A program made the position numbers and the translations under genes. The notes under the pieces were generated by a model. The model was not told where the DNA came from. It ran no database searches and worked only from the letters and a program-made list of their open reading frames with translations. Of a stretch of DNA of 64,000 bases, positions 24,764-34,433 are shown piece after piece. Each line of letters starts with the position of its first letter. Position 1 is the stretch's first letter. Origin of the DNA: Moraxella catarrhalis (lineage in GTDB: Bacteria; Pseudomonadota; Gammaproteobacteria; Pseudomonadales; Moraxellaceae); the NCBI RefSeq assembly GCF_001632285.1, contig NZ_LWAH01000001.1:187144-251143 (forward strand), written 5' to 3'.

Positions 24764-25672
24764 TCAGTCAGTCACACCGAATAATCCTGTGGATAAATAA
24801 CGGTCGCCACGGTCACACGCAATAAATACAATGACTGCATTGGGGGTATTTTTGGCAATTTGATGAGCTGCCCACGCCGCACCACCAGAGGATACACCAC
24901 AAAAGATACCTTCTTCTCGTGCCAGTTTTCGCATATAGCGTTCGGCATTAGTTTGATTGACATCCATGATCGTATCAACCAATGATGCATCAAAAATTCC
25001 TGGTAAATATTCAGCAGGCCAACGGCGAATGCCTGCGATAGATGACTGTTCATCTGGCTGAAGCCCAATGATTTGAATGGCTGGATTTTGTTCTTTAAGA
25101 TATTGACTAACACCCATGATGGTGCCCGTTGTGCCCATACTACTGACAAAATGGGTAATTTTGCCCTCAGTTTGTTGCCAAAGCTCAGGGCCTGTGGTCA
25201 GATAGTGTGCGTGTTTATTATCGGTATTATTAAATTGGTCAAGTACAATGCCTTGTCCATCAGCTTGCATCTGTAGTGCCATATCTCGTGCTGCCTCCAT
25301 GCCATCTGCTACCTCGATGAGTGTTGCACCATAGGCAGTCATCGCATCTTTACGCTCTTGGGTGGAATTGGCGGGCATTAATAAGGTCATCTGATAACCA
25401 CGCATTGCCGCAACCATCGCCAGTGCAATACCTGTATTGCCACTGGTTGCCTCAATGAGTGTATCACCTGGTTTGATTTGCCCACGCTGTTCGGCTTGAT
25501 AAATCATATTAAACGCTGGACGGTCTTTGACAGAACCTGCAGGGTTATTACCCTCAAGTTTGGCAAGTAAAGTAGCTTGGCTATCTTTGGCAAGTGTATT
25601 GAGCTTGACAAGTGGCGTATTGCCTACACAGTCAGACAGCGTGGTGGTTTGATGGATAAAATCTTTGGTCAT
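24764..25672 (-). CDS. cysM: Cysteine synthase B (O-acetylserine sulfhydrylase)
   Basis: PLP enzyme forming cysteine (or S-sulfocysteine from thiosulfate) from O-acetylserine. The 302-residue sequence has CVGNTPLVKL, the PLP-lysine region GNNPAGSVKDRPAFNMI, the substrate loop EATSGNTGIALAMVAAM and GTTGTIMGVSQYLKE. The residue pattern and short length favour CysM over CysK. I chose ATG 25672 with GAGA upstream, while an in-frame ATG at 25693 adds seven residues. It is divergent from gacS, as in pseudomonads. Confidence 0.93.
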   Translation of the reverse strand: MTKDFIHQTTTLSDCVGNTPLVKLNTLAKDSQATLLAKLEGNNPAGSVKDRPAFNMIYQAEQRGQIKPGDTLIEATSGNTGIALAMVAAMRGYQMTLLMPANSTQERKDAMTAYGATLIEVADGMEAARDMALQMQADGQGIVLDQFNNTDNKHAHYLTTGPELWQQTEGKITHFVSSMGTTGTIMGVSQYLKEQNPAIQIIGLQPDEQSSIAGIRRWPAEYLPGIFDASLVDTIMDVNQTNAERYMRKLAREEGIFCGVSSGGAAWAAHQIAKNTPNAVIVFIACDRGDRYLSTGLFGVTD

Positions 25673-25810
25673 TGTGGTTGTCTCATAAATCATAGATTAT
25701 GCCAAATTATAGCATAATTAAAACCAAGCCATCAGCTTTGTTCAACTGGGTTTGGTGTACTTATGATACTGTTTTTGGTATAGTGCTACAAAATCTTGGG
25801 GTGATTATCC

Positions 25811-28777
25811 ATGCAAATCAATAAAGCATTTGGCATAAAAAGCGCTTATGGGCAGCTGATTTTGTTGGTATTCTTACCGATTGTGGTATTGGCATTTTTA
25901 GGTTCGTACTTGGTCATGAGTGAGGTACGCCGTGCCATACTCTCAGAACAAGACACCATGGCAAATGCAGCATTGGTACGTTATGATGCCATCGTGCGTC
26001 CTTTATTAACAGACCTTCAACATCGCCAAAATCGTTTGGATGAGCGTGTCGCTCAGATGAATGAAGATGAGATATTAATTGCCATTACGCCACATGATAC
26101 CAATTTACCAAATCGTGCGATGGCTCGCCATGCTCAAGATATACCATTTTTTAATACCAATTGGTTCGTACAACTTCAACAGTCTCGTAATCAGCATGTA
26201 CTTCGAGTGGCAATTATGGATGGCATCGGTCAGGTGCTTTTTAGTACGGGAATGCAGACAGATTTATCTTGGGGAGATGTTGATTTACAAGCCAAAGAAA
26301 TCTATCGCATACCAACCGCTGTAGGCACCGCCTATGGCAAATCATTCATTTTTGATAATGAGCGTTATTGGCTTTTGGTGGATATGGATAATACACCATT
26401 GACGATTACCTCATATCGGGTAGCATTGGCGTTGACTGCCATTGGATTGACGACCATTTTACTGCTTTTGCTGATTTTAAATATTTATTCTAAACGCTGG
26501 ATTACGCCACTTTATGAGATGCGGCTGTACTTACAGCGACTAAATACCGATAATTTATCCCGTGTACCACAACTAAAAACCAGTGGTGAATTTGCCTTAT
26601 TGCGAGATGATTTTACACGAGCGGTTCGCCGCCTGCATGCCAGCTTTACAGAACTAAAAAACCATGCCGATGAAACAGAACATGATTTACAGCAAGCATT
26701 TGATGAAATGGAAATGCAAAATATCTCTATTCGAAATGCTCGTGATGCAGCAATCTCAACCAGCCAAGCCAAGTCAGCATTTTTAGCAAATATCAGTCAT
26801 GAGCTGCGTACACCATTAAATAGCATTGATGGTTTTATTAATTTGTTAGCCCGTAAAGGTGAGTTGACTGGTGAGCAAAATTTATATGTACAAACCATCA
26901 AAAAATCATCAGCACATTTGCTGGCACTGGTTAATGATGTGCTTGATTTTTCTAAGATTGAGGCAGGTAAGCTGATTTTAGATAGCCATGATTTTGATTT
27001 ATATGATGCAGTGTATGATGTGGTTGATATGCTGTCACCAGCAGCACTTGAAAAGCGGCTGCGTCTGGCAGTCTTATTTTATGATGATGTACCAACTCGC
27101 ATTATTGGCGATAGTTTAAGAGTAAAGCAAATCTTAACCAATCTTGTGGGTAATGCCATCAAATTTACTGATATGGGCAGTGTCGTGGTTCGAGTGAGTT
27201 TGGCTGAAAAAACAGGATATTTATGCATTGAGGTGGAAGATACAGGCAAAGGCATTAGTGAAAGTGATAAAGAACAGCTGTTTCAAAGTTTTGGTCAAGG
27301 TGATTTGAGCGTCACTCGCCGCTATGGTGGAACGGGTTTGGGTTTAGTTATCTCAAAGCAGTTGACACAATTGATGGGTGGCTCGATTGGTTTTATTGAC
27401 AATCGCAGTGAAAATATTGCTAATGCAGGTGCAACTTTTTGGTTTGAGATGCCCATGGGTGTGGATGAAGGTTCGATTGATGATGCCTTACCTAAGCTTG
27501 CAGAGCTGTTGCACACACCCATGCAACTTTTGGTTTGGATTAACCATGCACCAGCATTGCGGGTACTAAAGAGCAGTTTGGTTGGCACAAAAGTTCAATT
27601 AACGATAGCCATTGGTCTTGCAGATTTATTAGAAAAACTTGATAAAAATGAGATGGATTATGATTGGGTGATTGTGGATAATTTTGGCCAAGACGCTGCC
27701 AAAGATGATGTGGGTGCCGTGTTACGACAAATTCGCTTACGATATGATGGTAAGCTTGCCAGTTTTGGTTATCAAGTGGGTATCAACGAACAGTTGTTAT
27801 TGCGTTATCAGACCCAAGCATTATATGAGCCGATGGATAAAAGGCAGCTATATGCCATGCTTTTAAATCAGCAAAACCTGTCGGCGATACAATCACCTCG
27901 TCAGGCCAAATTTGTGGGGCGTAGGATTTTGGCTGTAGATGACCATTTACCAAATCTTTTGGTGCTAGATGCATTACTTGCTGAGCTTGGTGTTGAGGTT
28001 GTTACGGCAAATAGCGGCTTTGAGGCCATCGAAAGGATGACGCAGAGCATCACAGGGTCAACGCCACCCATTGACATGATATTTATGGATGTCCAGATGC
28101 CAAGAATGTCAGGACTTGAGACCTCTATCGAAATTCGAAAAATTGAGCAAGCACATTTGAGCAAGCCTGTACCTATTATTGCATTGACTGCCCATGGTCT
28201 GTCAGATGAAAAAGATCAGTTGGTCTCATCGGGGCTTAATGATTATGTTAGTAAGCCAATCGGTGAGGTACAGCTGGTACAAACGCTACAAAAATGGCTT
28301 GGTCATGATGTGGCAGCTGATAAACTCAATGTATTGGATATGGTTGAAAGTTTGCCCATACTTGATGTACCAAAAAATGCCGTCGATGCCCCTGAAAAAT
28401 TACCCGTTGTAGATTGGGGCGATGCGCTTGAGCGTTCAGCAAATAAACCTAAGCTTGCCTATAGACTGCTTGAGATGCTCATTGATGGTGCTGACTCTGA
28501 GCGTCAGTCACTTGAGCGTGCATGGGCAGACCGTGACCGTGTCAGTTTGGCTGATATCAGCCATCGGATGGTTGGGGCAGCACGGTACGCAGGCGTGCCA
28601 AGACTGCGTGCGGTTTCAGAGATTTTTGAGTCGGCATGCCGAAATGATATCACGGCAGTCACTCCAAGCCATTTTATTGCCTTGCGTCCAGCATATCGGG
28701 CTTTGATTGATGCGCTCGATACATTGCAAGCAGTGGAGCTAGATAAAGTGGCGATGGATGCAGATTTGGCAGATTAG
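25811..28777 (+). CDS. gacS: Hybrid sensor histidine kinase GacS/BarA
   Basis: Membrane sensor that phosphorylates the response regulator GacA to switch on small regulatory RNAs countering CsrA/RsmA. The 988-residue protein has membrane helices at about 16-36 and 203-224, a periplasmic sensor loop and HAMP. The kinase core has His330 in SHELRTPLN, N box NLVGNAIKF, DTGKGIS and GGTGLGL. A degenerate receiver (about 572-685) precedes the true receiver (Asp760 in FMDVQMPRMSG) and a C-terminal HPt domain with His918 (ISHRMVGAARYAG). The tripartite layout and proximity to cysM/rlmD/relA identify GacS. Neither gacA nor csrA is in the window. Confidence 0.93.
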   Translation: MQINKAFGIKSAYGQLILLVFLPIVVLAFLGSYLVMSEVRRAILSEQDTMANAALVRYDAIVRPLLTDLQHRQNRLDERVAQMNEDEILIAITPHDTNLPNRAMARHAQDIPFFNTNWFVQLQQSRNQHVLRVAIMDGIGQVLFSTGMQTDLSWGDVDLQAKEIYRIPTAVGTAYGKSFIFDNERYWLLVDMDNTPLTITSYRVALALTAIGLTTILLLLLILNIYSKRWITPLYEMRLYLQRLNTDNLSRVPQLKTSGEFALLRDDFTRAVRRLHASFTELKNHADETEHDLQQAFDEMEMQNISIRNARDAAISTSQAKSAFLANISHELRTPLNSIDGFINLLARKGELTGEQNLYVQTIKKSSAHLLALVNDVLDFSKIEAGKLILDSHDFDLYDAVYDVVDMLSPAALEKRLRLAVLFYDDVPTRIIGDSLRVKQILTNLVGNAIKFTDMGSVVVRVSLAEKTGYLCIEVEDTGKGISESDKEQLFQSFGQGDLSVTRRYGGTGLGLVISKQLTQLMGGSIGFIDNRSENIANAGATFWFEMPMGVDEGSIDDALPKLAELLHTPMQLLVWINHAPALRVLKSSLVGTKVQLTIAIGLADLLEKLDKNEMDYDWVIVDNFGQDAAKDDVGAVLRQIRLRYDGKLASFGYQVGINEQLLLRYQTQALYEPMDKRQLYAMLLNQQNLSAIQSPRQAKFVGRRILAVDDHLPNLLVLDALLAELGVEVVTANSGFEAIERMTQSITGSTPPIDMIFMDVQMPRMSGLETSIEIRKIEQAHLSKPVPIIALTAHGLSDEKDQLVSSGLNDYVSKPIGEVQLVQTLQKWLGHDVAADKLNVLDMVESLPILDVPKNAVDAPEKLPVVDWGDALERSANKPKLAYRLLEMLIDGADSERQSLERAWADRDRVSLADISHRMVGAARYAGVPRLRAVSEIFESACRNDITAVTPSHFIALRPAYRALIDALDTLQAVELDKVAMDADLAD

Positions 28778-28806
28778 GCGTTAAGATTAACTAAATACCA
28801 GCTAGG

Positions 28807-28841
28807 ATGACCATATTAATAGGCTATCTTAATATGGTCAT
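28807..28841. terminator. Strong hairpin between gacS and the DUF2892 gene
   Basis: A perfect 13-bp stem ATGACCATATTAA / TTAATATGGTCAT with a 9-nt loop lies between convergent genes. There is no T-run on either side, so termination would not be classically intrinsic. Confidence 0.55.
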
Positions 28842-28859
28842 GTGATTTATTGTGTCTGA

Positions 28860-29054
28860 TTATCTTTTGTATTTACAGGTATTGATACCAAGCAAGCGGT
28901 ATATTGGGCAAAAATTAATCAGGCCTGTTGCCGGTAGTATCGCCCCAACAACATAGCCCCACCAGCCGATGACCGCAAACAAAGGTAATACAATTAAAGC
29001 GATACCAATAACAATACGAATGATACGATCGACTTGATGTAAATTTGCTTGCAT
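28860..29054 (-). CDS. Small inner-membrane protein, DUF2892 (YgaP-type transmembrane domain)
   Basis: The 64-residue protein starts with MQANLHQVDRIIRIVIG, the typical N terminus of DUF2892, and has two closely spaced membrane helices (roughly 12-28 and 30-46) with GWWGYVVGAILPATGLINFCPIYRLLGI. The conserved CPIYRLLGI motif is present. The family is often attached to rhodanese domains (YgaP), but here it stands alone. The function of the stand-alone form is unknown. A Fur-like site lies 20 bp upstream of its start. Confidence 0.85.
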   Translation of the reverse strand: MQANLHQVDRIIRIVIGIALIVLPLFAVIGWWGYVVGAILPATGLINFCPIYRLLGINTCKYKR

Positions 29055-29371
29055 TACGATACCCCTAGGTTAGTTGATTGATAATCATTTACATTAAAAA
29101 AGTTTAAAAAACACCTCAAATAGGCTGTGATAGTTAAGGTGATTTGAAAAATAATCAAATGGTGTTTTATTGAATTTTTTCAAATTCTACGCCAAAAATA
29201 TCAAAATAACAAGCAAGTTTTTAGGGTATCATTGCCTTTTATATTCGTCATAAAAATGGCTATTTTGTGTTTAAAAAATAAGAAAATTTTCTCTTAAGTC
29301 ACCAAATTTAGCCATTTTCATGCAAAAATCATTGTTTTGGTTTGATAAATTTTACACGATAACCTGTGTTA
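29055..29371. other. Spacer upstream of the DUF2892 gene (317 bp)
   Basis: Very AT-rich and non-coding in all frames. It contains the Fur-like site at 29074-29092. No terminator for psd is obvious at its right end. I see nothing else. Confidence 0.5.
29074..29092. promoter_or_regulatory. Fur-box-like site upstream of the DUF2892 gene
   Basis: The central 11 bases TGATAATCATT match the Fur consensus exactly, 13 of 19 overall. Position just upstream of the minus-strand gene at 29054 suits a repressor site. Confidence 0.45.
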
Positions 29372-30205
29372 TCAGACAGGTATATTGCCAATTGCCTGAC
29401 CCATCATGACTTTTTTACCGTGAGTGATGTGTGCAAGCCAGTCATTGTGGGCGGATTTTGGTAATATGATGATGGCAGTTGAGCCTAAATAAAAACGCCC
29501 AAGCTCATCGCCTTTTGATAAAGTTAACTCATGGGTACGATATTGAATGTGGGGCGTGCGATTAATCTTACCAGTTGCGACCGATTCAATGCCTGCAACA
29601 ATCATTGCCCCAACCATCACCACAGCAGCTCGCCCAAAACTGGTATCAAATAAACAAATTAGCCGCTCATTTCGTGCAAACAAATCAGGCACATGCTTGG
29701 CGGTTGTGTGATTAACCGAAAACAGCGTACCTGGTACATAGCGTGTGGCAGTCAATTGACCATCAAAGGGCATATGCACACGATGATAATTGCTGGGTGC
29801 CAAATAAATTGTTGCAAAACTGCCATTCATAAAATACTGACCATCGTCATAATCAGCAAGCAGTTGCCCAATCTCATAGGTGCGACCTTTCGCTTGCAGA
29901 ATCATACCTTGTTTGATGTCTCCAATTTGTGAAATCGTACCATCAGCAGGGCAAATCAGCTGATTGGGCGTCTCATCAATTGGGCGTGCATCTGATTTTA
30001 GTTCGCGTGTAAAAAAGTCATTAAAACTACTATAATCAGAAAATTGACTGCGTGCATATTCATCCAAATTTATGTGATACGCCTTAGCAAAGCTGTGAAT
30101 CAAGGATTTTTTAACATACGGATTTTGGCTGGCGGCTAGGTTGCCTGCAAATTCGCTGAGCGCCTGCTGTGGGATGAGATTTTGGATAAGTGTGAAAGGA
30201 TTCAT
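29372..30205 (-). CDS. psd: Phosphatidylserine decarboxylase proenzyme
   Basis: Inner-membrane pyruvoyl enzyme that makes phosphatidylethanolamine, the main membrane lipid. The 277-residue proenzyme contains FNDFFTRELK, CPADGTISQIG, NYHRVHMP and, near the C terminus, LGST in GRFYLGSTAII. Self-cleavage occurs between Gly and Ser there and generates the pyruvoyl group. Length and motif order are those of the bacterial short type. It is divergent from the YbaN-family gene. Confidence 0.96.
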   Translation of the reverse strand: MNPFTLIQNLIPQQALSEFAGNLAASQNPYVKKSLIHSFAKAYHINLDEYARSQFSDYSSFNDFFTRELKSDARPIDETPNQLICPADGTISQIGDIKQGMILQAKGRTYEIGQLLADYDDGQYFMNGSFATIYLAPSNYHRVHMPFDGQLTATRYVPGTLFSVNHTTAKHVPDLFARNERLICLFDTSFGRAAVVMVGAMIVAGIESVATGKINRTPHIQYRTHELTLSKGDELGRFYLGSTAIIILPKSAHNDWLAHITHGKKVMMGQAIGNIPV

Positions 30206-30352
30206 GGTTGACCTATTCAGATATTTTTTAAGATATTTTTTATTTTATCATAAATTTTATGATAGGGTTTGATGAAAATTTACCCAAAATGCTCTCTTAA
30301 GAAAATACCATCTTAAGATTATCTTTTTATGGCTAAGCTGACCATTGATTGA

Positions 30353-30371
30353 TATAATGAGAATGATTTAT
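30353..30371. promoter_or_regulatory. Fur-box-like site between psd and the YbaN-family gene
   Basis: The 19-bp stretch with core ATAATGAGAATGATT matches the Fur consensus at 13 positions. It lies 74 bp upstream of the start at 30445. The match is weaker than the aniA site. Confidence 0.35.
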
Positions 30372-30444
30372 ATTTTCAAATAGAAAAGCCACTGACAATG
30401 CAGTATGATGTATCAAAATAGCTCTATAAGATGATACATAACCG

Positions 30445-30885
30445 ATGACACCTGCCCAAGCCATGATAACACCGCTCAAACCGACACAACCGACACCCAA
30501 AAATCTCATTCACCAAAGTGCTTTGATGCGAGCGGTGTATTTTGTTTTGGGCTTGGTGTGTTTGATTTTGGGGCTAATTGGTATCGTTGTGCCAGGCATG
30601 CCGACGACGGTTTTTATTTTATTGGCGGGCTATTTTTGGGCAAGAAGCTCACGGCGATTTTATGCGTGGCTACTGGCACATCGACTATTTGGGCAGATGA
30701 TTATCAATTGGCAAACGCATCGTGCTATTCCAAGATTTGCCAAATATTTGGCTTGGTCGATGATGAGCCTGTCAACAATCATATTATTTTTTAAATTACC
30801 AAGCTCGTGGCAGTGGGTGGCTTGGCTTTTGGCAGCGATTAGCCTTGGGGTAGGCATATGGATGGCAAGACTGCCCAATGCTTAA
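30445..30885 (+). CDS. YbaN-family inner-membrane protein (DUF454)
   Basis: The 146-residue protein has a polar proline-rich N terminus (about 1-25) and about four membrane helices. The family core is clear: VYFVLGLVCLILGLIGIVVPGMPTTVFILLAGYFWARSS, where the VPGMPTTVF and RSSRRFYAWLLAHR motifs define DUF454. No biochemical function is established for the family. A Fur-like site upstream suggests iron-linked expression, as inference only. Confidence 0.88.
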   Translation: MTPAQAMITPLKPTQPTPKNLIHQSALMRAVYFVLGLVCLILGLIGIVVPGMPTTVFILLAGYFWARSSRRFYAWLLAHRLFGQMIINWQTHRAIPRFAKYLAWSMMSLSTIILFFKLPSSWQWVAWLLAAISLGVGIWMARLPNA

Positions 30886-31057
30886 CAGATTGTTTGGTTT
30901 TTTAAGATAAATTTAATTCATTCGCTGGTTTGATGATAAAGTGTGTTTATTTGATTAGGATAATACAAAAATATTCAAACCATTAAATCAAACCATTAAA
31001 GCTATCATTTTTTATCTAAATTCGCTATGATAAGCCAATTTGACTAAGATTTAGGCG

Positions 31058-32380
31058 ATGATTAACGAATTTGATACCGCCCATTTGTGGCACCCTTACA
31101 CTTCTATGACGAACCCTTTGCCAGCCTTGCCTGTTGCTTGTGCCAAAGGTTGTCAAATTCATCTACAAGATGGCACGGTACTCATCGATGGCATGTCATC
31201 ATGGTGGTGTGCCATTCATGGATACAACCATCCTGTTTTAAATGCCGCCATCACCGAACAGCTCACCAAAATGTCTCATATCATGTTTGGTGGGCTGACA
31301 CACGAACCTGCCATCAAACTTGGGCAATTATTGCTTAGCATTGTCCCAAAACCGCTTCAACACATTTTTTATGCCGATTCAGGGTCGGTTGCCGTTGAGG
31401 TGGCTTTGAAAATGGCGGTTCAATATCAGCATGCTTTGGGCAAGACCACCAAAAACAACATCATGACAACCCGCTCAGGCTATCATGGCGATACTTGGAA
31501 TGCCATGAGTGTTTGCGACCCCATCACAGGCATGCACCAAATTTTTGGGGATGCTCTGCCCAGTCGCATTTTTGTGGATGCACCAACGATTAAGATTGAT
31601 GACCCTTGGGATGATGCGGCCATGGACGATATTCGCTTGGCATTTAAGAGACACCATAAAAACTTAGCGGCTTTTATCATTGAGCCTATTGTTCAGGGGG
31701 CAGGTGGCATGCGGTTTTATCACACAAATTATCTAAGGCAGCTGCGTAAATTATGTGATGAATATGGGGTGTTATTGATTTTTGATGAAATTGCCACAGG
31801 CTTTGGGCGGACAGGTCGTCTGTTTGCTTGCCAGCATGCCAAGGTAGTGCCTGACATCATGTGTTTGGGCAAGGCATTAACGGGCGGTTATATGACATTG
31901 TCAGCCGTACTCACCACAACCAAAGTGGCACATACCATCAGCCATGGTAAGGTGGGTGCGTTCATGCACGGGCCAACATTTATGGCAAATCCATTGGCAT
32001 GTGCTGTGGCACTGGCAAGTGTTCAGCTTTTATTACAAAGCCCTTGGCAATATCATGTTCGGCGTATTGCTCGGACATGTCGCATGACATTAACCCATCT
32101 TAAACAGTTGCCACATGTCGCTGATGTGCGTATTTTGGGGGCGATTGCAGTGGTTGAGATGACAGACCCGGTAGATATGGCAATCATTCAACAAGAATGC
32201 GTCGCACGAGGGATATGGATTCGCCCCTTTGGACGGTTGGTTTATCTGATGCCACCATTTATCATCAGCGATGATGAGTTGGCAACTTTATTGCATGAGT
32301 TTACCGATTTAATCTGCACAACCTTATCAGCTAATTTTAAAAAACAGTCAATGAACCCAATAATCAATGAAGATGAATGA
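31058..32380 (+). CDS. bioA: Adenosylmethionine-8-amino-7-oxononanoate aminotransferase
   Basis: PLP-dependent step of biotin synthesis converting KAPA to DAPA with SAM as amino donor. The 440-residue class III aminotransferase shows HLWHPYTSM at the N terminus, [14 protein letters not shown], the PLP-lysine motif [26 protein letters not shown] and [12 protein letters not shown]. The last 15 residues are a polar extension. It heads a plus-strand biotin operon and its stop overlaps the bioF start as ATGA. Confidence 0.96.
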   Translation: MINEFDTAHLWHPYTSMTNPLPALPVACAKGCQIHLQDGTVLIDGMSSWWCAIHGYNHPVLNAAITEQLTKMSHIMFGGLTHEPAIKLGQLLLSIVPKPLQHIFYADSGSVAVEVALKMAVQYQHALGKTTKNNIMTTRSGYHGDTWNAMSVCDPITGMHQIFGDALPSRIFVDAPTIKIDDPWDDAAMDDIRLAFKRHHKNLAAFIIEPIVQGAGGMRFYHTNYLRQLRKLCDEYGVLLIFDEIATGFGRTGRLFACQHAKVVPDIMCLGKALTGGYMTLSAVLTTTKVAHTISHGKVGAFMHGPTFMANPLACAVALASVQLLLQSPWQYHVRRIARTCRMTLTHLKQLPHVADVRILGAIAVVEMTDPVDMAIIQQECVARGIWIRPFGRLVYLMPPFIISDDELATLLHEFTDLICTTLSANFKKQSMNPIINEDE

Positions 32381-33579
32381 TGAATGACCAGTTATTAAAT
32401 TTTTATGCCGAACAGCTGTCTGCTTTAAAAGCATCGCACAATCACCGCCAATTACAACGCTTAAAACATCAAGGGCAACGCATTGGTGTCAATGACAGCA
32501 AGCCTTTGCTCAATTTAGCCAGCAATGATTATTTGGGCATTGCCAGTCAAACATCACTTTATGAAGAATTCTTAGAGCTGCTGCATGAACAGCGTTGGCC
32601 GTTTAGTGCGTCTTCTTCTAGATTATTGACAGGGAATTTTGAAAATTTTGAGCGATTAGAGACCAAAATGGCATCATTATTTGGTCGCCCTTGCTTATTA
32701 TTTAATAGTGGTTATCATGCCAATATCGGTATCTTACCTGCCATTTGTGATGATAAAACGGTGATTTTGGCGGATAAATTGGTTCATGCCAGTATCATTG
32801 ATGGAATGCAATTGGCTGCCAAACATGGCACCAAAACCATCCGCTATCAACATCAAAATCTCCCCCAGCTTGAAGGATTAATCCAAAAATATCAATCAGA
32901 TAATGGCATTTGTCGTATCATTGTCGTTACCGAAAGTATTTTTAGTATGGATGGCGATATCACAAATTTATCCCATCTTAGCCATTTAAAGGCACAATAC
33001 CCAAAGGTGATGCTTTATGTTGATGAAGCCCACGCCATCGGTGTTCGAGGTGGGCGTGGTTTGGGCTGTGTGGAAGAATATGGCGTCATCAATCAAGTTG
33101 ATTTTATTGTCGGTGCATTTGGAAAAGCATTGGCATCAGTTGGCGGATACTGTATTTGCCATCCCATTTTGCGTGATTATCTGATTAATAAAATGCGTCC
33201 TTTGATTTTTAGTACCGCCTTACCACCCATTAACATTGCTTGGAGCTGTTTTATTTTAGAGCAAATACCTTTGATGAACCAAAGGCGTAAGCATCTGATG
33301 AAACTTAGTGATGATTTATCAAAAGTGGTTCACTTGGCAAAGCTGCCATGCCCCTCTGCCAGTCAAATCATTCCCATCATATTGGGTGACAATACTCGTA
33401 CACTAAATGCCGCCGCTGATTTGGGCAGACAAGGTTATCATGTGCTGGCTGTACGCCCACCAACCGTACCAAAAGGACAATCACGGTTGCGAATTTGTTT
33501 AAATAGTGCTATTAATGATGATACAATGACAAAGTTTACCCAAGTGCTTACTCAAATCGTCAGCAGTGAGAGCAAATGA
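32377..33579 (+). CDS. bioF: 8-amino-7-oxononanoate synthase
   Basis: PLP enzyme condensing pimeloyl-ACP and alanine to KAPA. The 400-residue sequence contains [41 protein letters not shown], the DEAHAIG motif and PLP lysine in [13 protein letters not shown]. Its first ATG overlaps the bioA stop; a second ATG follows immediately at 32380. It overlaps bioC by ATGA at the 3' end, so the four genes appear translationally coupled. Confidence 0.95.
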   Translation: MMNDQLLNFYAEQLSALKASHNHRQLQRLKHQGQRIGVNDSKPLLNLASNDYLGIASQTSLYEEFLELLHEQRWPFSASSSRLLTGNFENFERLETKMASLFGRPCLLFNSGYHANIGILPAICDDKTVILADKLVHASIIDGMQLAAKHGTKTIRYQHQNLPQLEGLIQKYQSDNGICRIIVVTESIFSMDGDITNLSHLSHLKAQYPKVMLYVDEAHAIGVRGGRGLGCVEEYGVINQVDFIVGAFGKALASVGGYCICHPILRDYLINKMRPLIFSTALPPINIAWSCFILEQIPLMNQRRKHLMKLSDDLSKVVHLAKLPCPSASQIIPIILGDNTRTLNAAADLGRQGYHVLAVRPPTVPKGQSRLRICLNSAINDDTMTKFTQVLTQIVSSESK

Positions 33580-34433
33580 CAAAATCCGCTTTATCATCAA
33601 ATCCCAATAAAATCGCCCAAAGATTTTGTAGGGCCCATCAAAGCTATCGCGCTCATGCAACCGTTCAGGCGAAGATGGCAAGACGGCTTATCATCTCTTT
33701 AAAGATGGTTAAAGCAAAGATGGTTAAAGCTTGTAATACCAAAAATACTGGCATGCAACCTTATCGGGTCATACAAGATGAACACATATCAAGATTGCTT
33801 GAAATTGGCGTTGGCAGTGGTCTTTTAACCGATGCTTTATTTGAGAATTTTAGCGTTGATACACTGTATTTAAATGATTTGTATGATAATATCCAAACCA
33901 ACGCACTGCCAAAGGATATTGATGCCAATTATCTGATCGGGGATATTAGGATGATTGATTTGCCAAAAACCTTAGATGGTGTGATTTCATCTTCTGCACT
34001 GCAATGGATTTATCCGCCAGATGTGCTATTTAAAAGAGTTTTTCAGACTTTAACAGCTGGCGGATTTTTTGCTGCCAGTACTTTTGTTGAGGGTAATTTA
34101 TCTGAAATACAAGCATTGACAGGGCGAGGGCTACGCTATGATACGCCAAAACAGCTGATGGTGCGTTTAAATCAAGCAGGTTTTATGATTGATGAGTTTA
34201 AGGCAGATGAGCAAGTGCTTTATTTTGACTCTCCGATGGCGGTGCTAAGACACCTAAAAGCAACAGGCGTGACAGCAGTTGGCACAGAGCAGGCATGTTG
34301 GAGCAAGCAAAGTTTGGCAAAGTTTTGTCAAAACTATCAACAATTTCATACCGATGCAGGTTATACCTTAACTTATCGGCCGCTGCTTTTTGTTGCTCAT
34401 AAACCAATGAAACCAATGAGTTCGCCTTTATGA
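33576..34433 (+). CDS. bioC: Malonyl-ACP O-methyltransferase BioC
   Basis: SAM-dependent methyltransferase that starts pimelate synthesis by masking the malonyl carboxylate. The 285-residue protein has the BioC N terminus NKIAQRFCRAHQSYRAHATVQ, the SAM motif LLEIGVGSGLLT, and SSSALQWIYPP. Between the N-terminal helix and the SAM motif is an extended segment containing a perfect 15-bp tandem duplication (33701-33730) that repeats MVKAK/MVKAC. It overlaps bioF and bioD by ATGA. The partner esterase gene (bioH, bioG or similar) and bioB are not in the window. Confidence 0.9.
   Translation: MTKSALSSNPNKIAQRFCRAHQSYRAHATVQAKMARRLIISLKMVKAKMVKACNTKNTGMQPYRVIQDEHISRLLEIGVGSGLLTDALFENFSVDTLYLNDLYDNIQTNALPKDIDANYLIGDIRMIDLPKTLDGVISSSALQWIYPPDVLFKRVFQTLTAGGFFAASTFVEGNLSEIQALTGRGLRYDTPKQLMVRLNQAGFMIDEFKADEQVLYFDSPMAVLRHLKATGVTAVGTEQACWSKQSLAKFCQNYQQFHTDAGYTLTYRPLLFVAHKPMKPMSSPL
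33701..33730 (+). repeat. Perfect 15-bp tandem duplication within bioC
   Basis: Unit AAAGATGGTTAAAGC occurs twice without a gap and keeps the reading frame, doubling a five-residue MVKA(K/C) block. Confidence 0.9.
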
